64,000 bases of DNA from Poecilobothrus nobilitatus (lineage: Eukaryota; Arthropoda; Insecta; Diptera; Dolichopodidae), in assembly GCA_947095535.1 (NCBI GenBank), contig OX352773.1, forward strand, positions 30,401,398 through 30,465,397, read 5' to 3'. Made by a program: the position numbers and the translations under genes. How positions within the stretch are numbered: position 1 is the stretch's first letter; every line of letters starts with the position of its first letter. This document shows, in pieces, positions 50,727-62,830 of the stretch. Under the pieces are notes generated by a model. That model saw only the letters and a program-made list of their open reading frames with translations. It was not told the DNA's origin and made no database searches.

Positions 50727-51680
50727 TTATACCCTACACCTAAAAAATTCAAATTAAATTAAAAATCCATAAGTTATTTTAGTTAGGTATTTAATATAAC
50801 TAAGCTAAAAAAATAAATGCTTTTACAACCTTTGTATAAAATTTCAGATTTCTATCTTTATTAAATTCGAAAATATGCTTGTTAGGTCTTGGGAAGTGTG
50901 TGGAGGCACGCGGACCACCACCCCAATTCATCTTAAATTTTAGAGACATCAACAGGGTAGAACATTTTTATATCAAATTTCAAGTTTATATATTTATTAA
51001 TTTCGAAGATATGCTTGTTTGCTCTTAGGAGTTGTGTGGCAGATACCCGAACAACCATTCTAATTCATCTTAAATTTTGGACAACTCAGGGACTCAGGAA
51101 ACAACACCCTAGTACCAAACTTGAAGTTTCTATCTTTATTAATTTCGAAGATATGCTTGTTCGGTTTTGGGAGTTGTATGGGAGGTACCCGAACGACCAT
51201 TCCAATTCATCTCAAATTTTAAGCAAATCAGGGATTTAGGAAACAGCACTCTCGTATCAAATTTGAAGTTCCTATCTTTATTAATTTCGAAGATATGCTT
51301 GTTCGGTTTTGGGAGTTGTATGGGAGGTACCCGAACAGCTCCTCCAATTCATCTCAAATTTTGGACAAATTAGGGATTCAGGAAACAACACCCTAGTACC
51401 AAATTTGAAGTTTCTATCTTTATTAATTTCGAATATATGCTTGTTCGGTTTTGGGATTTGTATGGGAGGTACCCGAACAACCACTCCAGTATAAATTTCA
51501 TCAAGATAGCATCATTATTTTTTGAGTTATCGTGCGTACGGACGGACATCGCTAAATCGACTCAGGCGGTGATCCTGATTCAGAATATATATACATGTCT
51601 ATACCTAACTCGCTTCCTTTTGGTGGTTACAAACACCATACCAAAGTTAATATACCCTATACTTAATGTGTAGGGTTTAA
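50727..51680 (-). mobile_element. HINE/DINE-like (Helentron-associated) element with internal tandem repeats
   Basis: ACCCTACAC at 50731-50739 is inverted as GTGTAGGGT at 51668-51676, and the latter forms a 9-bp terminal hairpin with ACCCTATAC at 51654-51662. Next to it, on the reverse strand, come CAGGATCACCG and a GTCCGTCCGT block (51536-51548). This order (terminal TATACCC hairpin, GATC-type middle, GTCCGTCC block) closely follows Drosophila INE-1/DINE-1. The centre is a 142-bp tandem array. There is no coding capacity; Rep/helicase would come from an autonomous Helentron elsewhere. Orientation is set by the hairpin end and is arbitrary. Confidence 0.65.
50835..51490. repeat. 142-bp tandem array, about 4.5 copies, inside the HINE-like element
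   Basis: ATGCTTGTT recurs at 50875, 51011, 51153, 51295 and 51437: the last three intervals are exactly 142 bases, the first is 136. Each unit has the palindrome-like core GGGAGGTACCCGAAC, or a variant of it, and TCTTTATTAATTTCGAA. Left copies are more diverged than right ones. Several short open frames over the array are by-products of the repetition. Confidence 0.9.
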
Positions 51681-52320
51681 AAAAATACTGAACATGTGTA
51701 TGAGACTTATAATTTTTTTTTATTAATTTGTAGAAGTATGGTACCGAGAGTTCCGAAATATTTTCTCAAAATAAATTTATTTCCAGTTTGTAGTCTATAC
51801 TGAAGTAAAATAATTTTCGTTTTTCAATTTTCTTCTAGCTAGATGGTATTGTAAAGTAAAATCTTTACTCTTCTGTTTCTGCTTCATAAATACAATCTAT
51901 TTTTAAACAAAATTTAAATTAAATTATAAAATAGTAAATTAGTACAATAATATTTCTAAACGAATACTAAATATAAACTGAATCAGAATAAATTAAATTT
52001 GATATACATAAGTAGGTATTTTGATTACATGAATTGCATGATACATGATATTATTGTCGGTTTGTTTTTTGATTGATATGAAATTTTTATCTAAATTTTT
52101 AAACTAATTTTTGTTATCATAAAAATAAAAAATACATGTGGTAAAAATTTATAATAAAACCCAATAAAATAAAAAATTCTAAAAATAGAATATTTTTTAA
52201 GAAAGACAACAAATTATTTATAATTCATTATTATTACTTATCTCTAAATAAAAATTTTTAATTCAAAAGATACATTAAGTATAGTTAATAGGATTATACT
52301 GATAGTTAAACTTTTTTTTT
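51681..52320. other. AT-rich spacer
   Basis: No gene or repeat recognised between the two HINE-like elements. Confidence 0.5.
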
Positions 52321-52839
52321 GTCCATTTTGACTCGGTCACGGGAGGAATCATATAGGACTTCTAATAGATATTTTTTTCGAACGCCATTTGGTGCGCGGG
52401 TATAAACCGTGCCGTATAAGGCGTTTTCTCAAGTGCGAGTGCATATTGACTTAGCCCGTTTAGTTAAGTTACGTCTGTGTTTTTTAGGCGTCCTTACTGC
52501 TGCTTTAAGGATTTCACTTCTTATCAACGTGTTATTTTCGCCTTTTTTTTTTGACTTGCATATGGCCTATTGAGCAACATTTCTTTTTTGTCATCTGTTT
52601 CAGTATGGGTTATTCGTCTGTAATCTTTGTTTCTGATTGCTATTTAAGCTTTATTCACTCTACTGCTGAAATTTGCTTTTGTTCGTGCGACTGCGCGATT
52701 TAATTTACATTTTTAACTGGTTGCATTCTCACCATAGATATTTTGGTATTCAATGTGCTTTATTTTGGTGAGGGTTTAGATATTAATATTATGAATGTGT
52801 TGTTTCCAGGCTTTTTGTTTGTATGTTAAGTGTGTTCTT
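52320..52839. other. GC-richer block of unknown origin
   Basis: About 520 bases with clearly higher GC than the surroundings and pieces such as GGTGCGCGGGTATAAACCG and GTGCGACTGCGCG. All six frames are closed by stops. It directly abuts the hairpin at 52840 and could be the body or LTR-like part of a transposon. No homology was recognised. Confidence 0.35.
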
Positions 52840-53500
52840 TATACCCGTACGATAGGATCGGGTATAATAAAATTACTCCTCCGTTTGTAACACCTCGAAA
52901 TAAGCGAGCTAGATATACCTTCAAAGGTATGGATCGGATCAGAAAAAAATTCTAAGACTTTTGAGCCATGTCCGTCCGTCCGTCAGCACGCTAACTCAAA
53001 AACTAAGAAAGCTAGAATCTTCAAATTTACACAAAATTTTCTGGGAGTAATTTGTAGGTTCCCTATTTTTTTTGGTTGAGTTTGGACCAACACTTAAGGT
53101 AGATCACGAACACCTAACTTTTAGATCCCCACATTTTTTTTGAAATAGACCTATGAAATTTTAACTGCTGATAGATCTCACAAAAATATTAATTTTATTT
53201 TTAATAACTTTTTTTTTGTAGCCCCACCCGTTACGGAGCTACAGCTCCCCAAAGGTTCAAAAAAGCTATATTTTTGGCATACGGTGTCTTTATTTACCGT
53301 TATGCAAAACTCAAATTTTGCAAAATCCTTTTTTTAAACAACTGTAACTTGAACACCTAATAAATTTTTTTTAAAGTAATACACAAAAATTAAAGCTCCA
53401 ACATTATACTCTTATTTCTGTTAACAACGTTTTTTAATTAATAATATAGGATTACTTTATAATTGACGAAAGTGTTATTTGATTTTTTCAAATTTTCTAA
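52840..53500 (+). mobile_element. hairpin-ended non-autonomous transposon, family of 26.88-27.6 kb
   Basis: TATACCCG (52840-52847) pairs with CGGGTATA (52859-52866) to form a hairpin. It is followed by CCGTTTGTAACACCTCGAAATA and, at about 52971-52984, GCCATGTCCGTCCGTCC. This end structure is shared with insect HINE/DINE-like elements. Downstream landmarks (CCCACCCGTTACGGAGCTACAG, TTTACCGTTATG, AACTGTAACTTG, TTATAATTGACG) also occur at 26880-27600. Non-coding. Confidence 0.6.
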
Positions 53501-55429
53501 CAAATTTCTTTAACGAATTTTTTCCATTTTGTTTTATTCGATAATTTGAAATTGTTGAGGATATAATGCGTAGTACATAAAAATGCAAATAAATAAACAA
53601 CATAACGGTTGCTTGAAGAATTTTTATTTATATGATATTAATATATATACATACTTATATAATATCATGTTTATTTACATATCGTATATGTCACTAGTGA
53701 ATGAATGATAAGAGTATAGATGTATATTATATAGCGCCGTATTTACATACATATATGTATTTTATTGTACTTATAAGAAATTATTCTGTCAATGGAATAT
53801 TTAAATATAATATAATATAATATTTAAAATTATATTTACTATTTTGTACTAAGTAAATTTAATATACATTTACCGCTTAGTATTAAATGGTACTATAGAA
53901 TATTTGAAAAAGTTTTGGATTGATAATCGTTATATGGAAGGTTAGAATTTACTTTTGAAGAATGTACATATAAACATATAGTTTGAATATATGTACAACC
54001 CATAGTTCTAGAAATTATAAAATTCACCCAAATTATTTTAAAATACTAAAATATTAAAAAAATAATATTGTGAGCAGAGTGACAGGCTGTGAACATACTA
54101 ACGGTTCGTACGGGTATCTAAGAGTTGACAAAGGCAACTGTATTCTTCTCGTTTTACTATCGTTTTACTGGTGAAAACTTGTAAATGATTTGTCCAGCTA
54201 GTGGGCGATAGGAATAGGAATGAATAGGAATCCCAAGCTTTATTGTATTATTGTAATCCCAAGCTTTATTGAATAATGGATATAAGGTAAATATACTATA
54301 CTTGGATTATTATTATATTCAAAGATACTATACATGTTCACCATGTTCATTTCTCTGTCTGTAAAATAAGATAATGTGATAGAAACATTAGCAAGAAGTT
54401 TTTCTATTTTCGTATACTTCTTTCACTTTATAGCATTCTGCTTCAGTTATTGGCATGCAAAATTTGTTTTATATGAAAGAATCGAATTCTGATGCTGTTA
54501 ATGCTATAGTTTCTACTAACTTGATTTAAATTGCTATTTTATTATTAATGCATCACATTCCGATGTTACAGTTTGTAAATGACATTGACATTTATAATTC
54601 GTTTTGGCAACATGTATTCGTTTGGCATTTTGGCTACAAAGATGATCTCCTCGCCCATGTTGCTATATTGAACTTTTATAGCAACGAAGTTTATATTTTG
54701 AAAAAGTAGCACATTTCGCAAGCGAAATATGTTCCTTCATTCATGCATGTCAGGCAGTTAACTCACCACTTCCCTATCTGATTTATAGTGGCGCTGGTCT
54801 ATTGCTAATCGGCTGATTGCTTGTTGATGCATTATCTCTTAATGCTCAAAAAGATAATACTTAAATGACTAACGTTAAGTTTATTACCAAATATTCTTAA
54901 ATTTTTTCAACTGTAAGTTTGAATTTAGTATTACTAAATAGTATTGATTTTTAATATTCTGGCGGGAATTCAGCTATTGCTTTCGGATTATTTTTCACAA
55001 CATAACATTAACAGTTATAACTCTTTTTATTAAACTCATTATAGACCTTTTGGTTTCGAGTTATTATCAAGATTTTTTATAAAGGTACAGTGTTTCATTT
55101 TATTTTTTACAGATAAAAAGAAAATAATTTAATTAAAACTAATATAAAATTTAAAATGAAAAAAATTTAAACATGGTCGTGAAATTTTTTTTTGTTATTG
55201 ATTAAATTATGAGAGTTTTAAAAGTCAAATATTAAAAATTGTTTCAATCGTCTATTTATTTGGAAATACATAATATTATAATATTATAAATATAAATTTA
55301 AATTTTGTTTGTTTTTTTTTTTATTAATTTTTGTATATTTTCAACATTTTTAATTTACAAGTTTGTAAAAACCAATTTATTAGTAATTATACGTTAGTTA
55401 AAATTAAATAATAAAAAAATAACATAAAA
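53501..55429. other. intergenic, upstream of the first aquaporin gene
   Basis: A mixed-composition stretch with a GC-richer part at about 54070-54850 and a short direct duplication of ATCCCAAGCTTTATTG (about 54231 and 54257). No frame is protein-like. The GC-richer part could be regulatory or decayed transposon. No clear TATA box precedes the aquaporin; GTTAGTT at about 55393 is initiator-like. Confidence 0.4.
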
Positions 55430-58400
55430 ATGGTTAATAAATGTTATAAAGTAACTGTTATTGATATTCCAAATATTCGTGTCTATAAAGTTATAGGTGC
55501 ATTTTTGGCTGAATTATTTGGAACATTACTTTTAGTGTTATTGGGTTGTATGGGATTATCATTTGCAAAAGAGAATACAGTATTTTATTTTATGGCAACA
55601 CTTAACTTTGGTTTAATTTTAATGGTTCTAACTGAAGCTTTTCGATATATTTCCGGTGGACTTTTTAACCCAGCAATAACATGGTGTGCGTTTATGTAAG
55701 TATATATATATTTATTTTTTGATTAAATAATTTTTAAAATTTTTAAATTTAAAAGATCCACTTGTACGTTATTGCAATTTGCACAAAACATTGCCAAAGA
55801 TAAATCTATAAAGTAATTCATTTTACCGCAAACTTTTTGTAATTAAACATTATACGTCAATTTATAAAAGCCAGTCTTTACTTTAGTGAAACGGTTTGGT
55901 TTTGTGTTGAATTTTCAAATTGTATTCTGGTTTTTAAAAGATTGTTTACAAATTGCATTATCGTGGAAACAGCCTAGCCTAAAACAAACCTATTAAAAAA
56001 AAAAAACTAATTTTTAATATAAACAGTTGCGGAAAAATAAGATGTTGCGCATGTTTATGTTATTGCATTGCACAATTTGCTGGTGCGATATGTGGTTATG
56101 GAATGCTCATGGTCTTAGTACCAGATTTTAAAACAGGTGTTTCCTCTTGTCAGGCTGTATGTGTTTCAATACCGAGTGTACATGTTAGTTCAGCAGGTAC
56201 ATTTGCCCTAGAATTTTTTGGTACATGGATTTTTGCATGGATATATTGTACACAATGGTGTACTGAAATATCAACAAGAAATGATTCAATATCATTAAGA
56301 ATTGGTTTAATATTTGGACTACTCGTTACAGTTTTTGTAAGTAATTTATAAATCAAAATTAAGGGTTTTTCAGTAAGTATACGATTGATATTTAAATGTG
56401 TTTAGTCTAATTTTATTTATAATTTTTTAAAATTTTTAATATACCAAGCTTCTCTTGCATAAAATCTGTTGTAGACTTTTCTTGGTTCACATATCCTCCA
56501 AATGAATTTTTAAAAAATATAGGTTATTATATTTCATTCAAAAAAAAAATATTCCGCTCTATATTTACTGTAATTTTCGTCTTTCATTAAAAAAATTACT
56601 TAATATTCTTATTTTTTTTTTAACCTGCACCTTAATGAAAATTTTGAATAATGCAAAAAAATTTACCAATAGTTACATTTATTGTTTTTGAAATAATATT
56701 GAGAAACCCTATTTATTATTCAAAATATTCTTGCTAGAGAAACACAATGATGCTCTGATACCAAATGCCGATAGCACAATAACTTTTTTCAAATTTGACT
56801 AAATCGATTAAAATATACTAGCCAAAATAGTCGTATAGTAGTAGTCCATTTACTTTCACAGTCATAATTGTCAATTTTTTGAAATTCGACGATACAATGT
56901 ATTTCTACATATGATTACTAAATCTTTCAGTCATATCTACAAAAATTTTAAAATCGCTCTAGTGGAAAATTATAATTTTGATTAGTTATTATGTTGGCAC
57001 AGAATTTGAAGTTTTACCTCTGTGTAAATTTGTAGGTTTTGTATAAGAATCTGCATATAACGTTTGTGGCGTTAATTACCACATAATACCCTATATTAAT
57101 AAGCAAAAACGTCAAATAATCTAATAAAATGCCCTCACATTTTTGACACACTGGTCACAGGTTTTGAGACAGGCTTCTGTTCTATTCTGAAGAAAAAGGC
57201 AACCTTAAAAATGTTCGGCAGCATTTTTTTTTTTAAAAACTTAATCTGAAAATATTGATGGGGTAACAGACTAAGTGTTCCTATCTCTAGAACGACAAGA
57301 TTAAACAATATAAAATTATCATTGACAGTCAAATAATAAATTCAATATTTACATATATCTACTTTCTTTGCGAGGGTATAGATGGGAAGCTCGACAGCAA
57401 TAAAATCAACACGCGAATTCATTGATAGTGTTGGACTTTAACCAACTAAACGCCACTTCTCTTTTAAACTATACATTGTTTTGAGGATTGAGAAAATAGA
57501 AATAAAGGAAATTGGGAAATATAGGAAGTTATTGGGTGGATTATTTAGAACAAAAATGATGATGTTCTTCCTGAATTTAGCGATATCATACACGTTATGG
57601 TTGGCAATTTTTGGGAAAATTACCGGCGGCAAGTTATTCCATCCTCACGCTGTACGCATTGCAAACGAATTTCCATGTGGATAGGGGATCTTTCAGGAAT
57701 AGGGGTTAACTTGTGCAGCCCTCCTTGTATCTCGGTTGAAATATTTGAGAGGAGGAATTAAGGTTTTTATTTCGTCTGGACAGGTTCCTATACCAACAAA
57801 AAATTGAGTGAGTGTTCTAATGACACGTCTATGACCTACTGAAGGCAGAGTTGAGGTAGAAGTGAAATCGTCAAACAAAATGCTCTGTTTTCCACTTTGT
57901 CTAGGTACTCCAGTGCTGTTTGTGCAGCTGCTACGTTAGTTTGTGAATTGTACTCCATTCTAGGGCTTGATGAAGTATTTATAGACAGTTAACAAATCTA
58001 AAGACGAAAAGAAGGTTTTACAGCGGTACAGAAAGCCTAAACATTTCGCCGATTCCTTAGCTATTCCAAAAAAAATGGTTAGAGCAGTTCAATTTTTGGT
58101 ATTGTACCAAATGATCTAAGGTATTGTAGTATTTACTTTACGTGAAATTACACAGCACTATGTTTTTGGAGGTGTTAAAGTTAACTCTTTTGATTTTACG
58201 TCAATATGAATTTTTTTTCAAATTTATTTCACGGTATAGTGGAATTTTCTATTGTTACATTGACTGAATGATTGACGTTTAGTATTTTATTAAATTTCGA
58301 AAATAGCAACAAGAGTGCTATCGTCAACAAAAATATGGCTAGGATTGAAAGTAAGAGAGAGTCATTCCCTAAAATGTGGAAAATTTAACAAAAAAATTTT

Positions 58401-58873
58401 CTCAATTCTGAAATTTAACTTTTATTCAATTTTCGGCTATATTTCATGTTACATTAGCATAATTTACAAATCTGAACATAGCTAATGACATATGATAGCA
58501 TCACAGTAAAATTTAACTGTTTTTCAAGTAATAAGTATACTTTTCAAGGTAAAGTAATTTACATTATATGTCGGTTTTTTCCTTATTATATGTCTTAATT
58601 TCTTTGCATCATTGTGCCTCAACGTAATATGTATATAATTATTAAATACTAAAATGGTATTTAAATTTTTTATAGGAACATTTTACTGGAGGTAGTTTAA
58701 ATCCGGCAAGATCACTAGCAGCAGCAATATTTAATGATTGTTGGACAAATCATTGGATTTATTGGGTTGCAACATTTGGTGGTAGTATGATTGGTTCAAT
58801 AGTCTTCAAAGTATCATATAATCTTGCTTGTACAACAAAATATCTTTCAAAACAAAATTATCCAAAATTGTAA
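55430..58873 (+). CDS. aquaporin, insect aquaglyceroporin-like (Eglp type), 3 exons
   Basis: Six-helix MIP-family channel of 257 residues in the plasma membrane. Exons: 55430-55695, 56027-56336, 58676-58873, all GT/AG and in phase. Both half-helix boxes are NPA (N80-P81-A82 in GLFNPAITW; N201-P202-A203-R204 in GGSLNPARS). Counting without gaps against AQP1, the selectivity filter is F60, V189, G198, R204. The filter histidine of strict water channels is therefore missing, as in the entomoglyceroporin group, which carries glycerol and urea as well as water in insects. The usual SGAH before the first NPA is SGGL. The loop after helix 3 is cysteine-rich (CGKIRCCACLCYC). The second intron (2.3 kb) contains a LINE fossil. 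Polyadenylation signal at 58894-58899. It is followed 0.8 kb later by a second aquaporin on the same strand, consistent with tandem duplication as in the Drosophila Eglp cluster. Confidence 0.9.
57430..58350 (-). mobile_element. LINE fragment inside aquaporin intron 2
   Basis: Reverse-strand coding relics match the copy at 37.1-38.1 kb. DDSTLVA lies at about 58315-58335. Phrases equivalent to FLYRCKTFFSSLDLLTVYKYF follow, and then IPPLKYFNRDTRRAAQ ends near 57715. Several frameshifts and stops make it non-functional, and only the 3' part is present. It is antisense to the host gene and removed by splicing. Confidence 0.8.
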
Positions 58874-59090
58874 ATTTTAAATTAAAAAAAAAAAATAAAT
58901 TAAATTATGTTAAAATTCTTATTTTTATAATTAATTAAATTAATAACTAAAATGTTGTAATATGTGCAGAATGAGTTGATAAAAGATAAAAAAAGCTGGG
59001 CTAAGTCATACAAAATATTAGTTAAATGAATGAATTGGACTTTTTGTTTTATTTTGGATGCCGGATTACAAATTTTAATTTATAAACTAC

Positions 59091-59128
<38 letters not shown>

Positions 59129-59637
59129 ATAATTGACTTTAAATAAATAATTTGCTTTTCGGCGCAAAAAATTAATGGCTTTTATTAACTCATTCATATA
59201 TTTAATGTTTTTGCATAATTATGTGAACTAATTAAGTTATAATAAGTTTTGAAAAAGAAACAAATATGTATGTTACTTATAATAATATTATGTTACTTCA
59301 TTTTTTTTTTTTTTTTTTTTTTTTTTCGGAAACAAAAACAGAAAAATTTATCTTTATACCTTTGAAATTTTTTTCAGTTATTCAATTTAGTTTTAATAAA
59401 ATATATAAAAAAAAGAAAATCCTGAATATATATATAATTTTTTTTTTCTAACGCATTTATTATATATACATTTTTTTTTTATAAATTATTAATTTTATTT
59501 TCTATAATTTCCAACGAATAATTATTTTTTTAATGTTTGTATTTATAAATTTGTATATATAATTTATTAAAACAAATTTGGATTTGAACTACTCGTCGTA
59601 ATATTATCAAATAAATTTTAAAAATCCGGACACAAAC
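58874..59637. promoter_or_regulatory. spacer between the two aquaporins with a candidate TATA box
   Basis: Includes the first gene's polyadenylation signal, an AT microsatellite at about 59093-59124 and a T run near 59301-59326. GTATATATAA at 59553-59562 lies ~75-85 bases before the second start codon, and a GC-richer leader (TTTGAACTACTCGTCG, from about 59585) begins about 30 bases after it. Together they look like a TATA promoter and short 5' UTR for the second gene. Confidence 0.35.
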
Positions 59638-60674
59638 ATGAAGTTCATAAGATTAGATTACGTAGATCCAGGCTTTTATGTAGGAGCCTTAAAAGATAAA
59701 GATGGTCAAAAAACAACTCTTGGAAAAATTATTGATAAATTTACTATGACAGTAGATGATGTTATTGCATTTGTTGTATTATTTTCTGCTGAATTTTTAG
59801 CAACTTTTATATTATTAGGCATTGGATGTGCTGCTGTTAGTAAATTTGACGAAAATAATTCTGATTTTCCAAGATCAATTGCATTTGGTTTAGTTACATT
59901 GATTTGTGTTGAAATATTTGGTTGGATATCTGGAGCACATATGAATCCTACTATAACATTAACTGCTCTTATGTATATGAAATTACAAAAAAAAAAAAAA
60001 AATAAACAAATGTAATTTTGATAAAAAAAATTTTTTTTTTTTTTTTTGTAGATCAGGAAAACTTACATTTCAAAAATTTATAGCATATTTTATTGCACAA
60101 TTGTTAGGAGGATTGTGTGGCTATGGATGTTTAATCATACTTAAAATAAAAGAATATTTAGGTAACAATGAATGTAAATCAACTTGTGTAACATATCCTC
60201 ATATTGTTAAAGATGAACAAGCATTTGGGATTGAATTTGTTGTATCAATTTTATTGGCTTGGTTTTGTTGTTCAGTTTGGGATAAAGAAAATGTTCATTT
60301 ACATGAATCAATAACATTAAGATTTGGATTTGCAATGCTTGCTTTAATATTCGTAACTGTAAGTTTTTTTTTCTATTTTTTTATTTTTTTTATTTGCTAT
60401 TTAATATTAAATATAATTAAATATATTTATATATTTTGTAATTTATATTTTATAGGGATTCTACACTGGTGGTAGTTTAAATCCAATAAGATCATTAATA
60501 CCAGCATTATTTAATGAATGTTGGGATAAACATTGGATTTATTGGGCAGGACCAATAGCTGGAGCATTAATTGGAGCATTATTGCATAATTTATTGTGGC
60601 GTCCGGATATTTGGTTTGGTAAAAGTCGAGAGTTAGAGGGAGACCAGCCGACAAGTGTGAGTACCAAGCCTTAG
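59638..60674 (+). CDS. aquaporin-like channel with altered NPA boxes (NPT/NPI), 3 exons
   Basis: MIP-family channel of 286 residues. Exons: 59638-59972, 60052-60358, 60456-60674, all GT/AG; the first junction has the same phase and position as in the upstream aquaporin, supporting duplication. The first box is N103-P104-T105 (SGAHMNPTITL) and the second N223-P224-I225-R226 (GGSLNPIRSL), so neither ends in alanine. The ungapped selectivity filter is F83, I211, G220, R226; the AQP1 histidine is replaced by isoleucine. The N-terminus is about 20 residues longer than in the neighbour. Both introns are short (79 and 97 bases). A strong donor-like GTGAGT at 60657-60662 lies just before the stop, so a longer C-terminus from another exon is possible. 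Polyadenylation signal at 60789-60794. Probably Eglp-like; substrate unknown. Confidence 0.9.
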
Positions 60675-62520
60675 CAGAAATCTTCAAAATTATTAATAAT
60701 GCAACAAATTAAACTTTGAATATTTAAATTGCCTTTTTTATTAATGCTTCAAAAGTATATATATTTTTTAATTTATAAATGGGTTTCGAATAAAATATTG
60801 TGATAATGTTCTAAAATTCAAAAGTAACAAAAAAAAAAAGCTTTTTGAATCTATATTAAAATACGGGGGGCATCAAATTAGGCAAATGAGATTTGATTTA
60901 ATTTTTTTTGGATGGGGAAAATTTCAGATATCTAAAATTTTTTACAATTGATTTTCATTTCCTTTATTTACACTTTTAGGCTTTGATTATTTTGTGTAAT
61001 GTTAAAAATATTCGTTTGCATGCCGGTTTTACACAGTCATCTTTTCAATTACACAAATTATTTTCAAATATTAGGTGGATTCACAAAAAAAATAATGATA
61101 TTTTCTGAATATTGGTAATTAAACTAATAATCCTTTAAATATTGACACTTCTTCCTACATTGTTATTGAGACAATTTGAGTTCTTCAAATGTAAATGGAA
61201 ATGTAAATTTACTTAATTAAGGAAAAAAAATATTTTAATATAATCGAATATAGTTGTCACTTTTATACAGACTTGTCTTACTTAAACTTAAAAAATTCTC
61301 GAATTCTGAAAAAAAAAAACGCAAGTGCTAAATATGTGATAATAGAAGTTAAATTTAGAGGGAAATGTTCGAATGATAACAAAGTAGGTTAAAGTAAAAT
61401 ATTACAGAATAAAATGTTTAATTTATTAAGTCCCAAAGTACACAAAATTTTCAAAACTATGACTAAAATACTTAGCACAAAACTTGTAAAACAAATCTAT
61501 GGTTTCACAGCAGAATTTCCATTGCTTGTTTCGGTAATTTCAACTTCTTTTCTGTTAGTTTTATTCTTATATTTTCCATTTAGATAAATTGAATTTGTAC
61601 CCTCTACCATACTATCATATTTTAATCTTAACCAAATATCAAGGAATAAAAAAAAATTTTTAACTTTGATTTTGCGGTTAGTAAATATGCATATGATTAT
61701 TTGTAAAGGTTCATATGGTTCAAAGGAATAATTTCTGGTATTAGGGAATGGAGTATAAATTTATACCAATCAGTTTAAAAAAAAAAAAAAATTAAAAGTT
61801 TACATTTCCTAAAGTAAAATAACTTCTATTTTTACGAAGAAGTATAAAGATTTAGAAAGAATACGAAAGGGAGAGCCGTCCACAAAGATTTTCTAATAAT
61901 GTTTCTTTTATTACAGTTAATTTTTTTTTTTAAATGTTTATTTTAATATTTATTATCATATAATACCTTGGAGAAGGGATTTTCTATTTAAATAATAGTT
62001 GTTTTACATAATATGAAAATTTTGCATAGAAATAAAATGATCATAAATTTTTTAAAATGTTCATCTTTATTATCTTTTCTTTATTTTACTTTTTTCCAAT
62101 GGGTTGTCAATATTTTCCCTTCTTTTTAAAAGATGAGTAGAGTGAAACTAGCTAATGCTTTACAATTACATATATTATATATGGTTACTTAGAATGAAAG
62201 GGTGGTATATATGTCGGAATATTACTTTTTGAGCAACTTAGAATCTATATAGAGAACCATAAGTACCCCATTATTAATTTTACCCTAGTCTTACAATTAG
62301 TGGTTGTAAGGAAGCAAATTGTCTTTTTTTTCGGTTTATGCCTATATTTCTGTATGATTATCTTTAAAAATATATATAGAAGAATAAAACACTATCAGCT
62401 TGGTAATTTTACCAGAATATTAGATAACAGAGTGGTATTGTAGCAGGAATTACGATTTTTTATTTAAGAAACTTCAATGATAAATAGCGAAGGGGAGGGG
62501 ACTGCGGGCTACATTATATT
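60675..62520. other. 3' flank and intergenic sequence
   Basis: After the polyadenylation signal no gene is seen. The composition is uniform AT-rich with no recognised repeats. Confidence 0.5.
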
Positions 62521-62529
62521 TTATAATAA

Positions 62530-62830
62530 TAATAAATCATCATCATCAGATGACGTTACAGCTCTGAGCTTGAACCTATTTAAAAACTCATCTCCAATGT
62601 CTCTAATCCGATGCCAAAGTTCTCCAGTTTGTAATATTTAGATTTGTAGATCTTTTTCCAAAATAATCAAGCCTTCTTAAGCATGATCTACCTTGATGTC
62701 GGTTGACAAGTGTATGGTATTGTAGAATTTACTTTTGACGGGTGGTTGTTTTCCATTCTTACTACAAGTCCAGCCCATTTAATATGCTGTGATTTGGCGA
62801 ATCTTGCAATGTCTTTACCACTGATGAAAA
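62530..62830 (-). mobile_element. degraded LINE C-terminal fragment (RTE/L1-like)
   Basis: The reverse strand reads ISGKDIARFAKSQHIKWAGLVVRMENNHPSK, the ‘DI..F.K..R.KW.GHV.RM’ block found after the reverse transcriptase of many LINEs. A frameshifted, stop-containing stretch corresponding to the NWR..A.DR..W end follows. Only this C-terminal piece survives, and it is from a different family than the other three fossils. Confidence 0.65.

Noticed and set aside
50835..51490. CRISPR-like regular repeats
   Set aside because: Units are 142 bases and contiguous with no unique spacers, in a eukaryotic genome.
51015..51494. Cluster of overlapping short frames on both strands
   Set aside because: They are produced by the 142-bp tandem repeat; the same peptides repeat and no splice or start context supports translation.
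57481..57684. Forward 67-codon frame in aquaporin intron 2
   Set aside because: It is antisense to the LINE fragment's 3' region and is removed by splicing.
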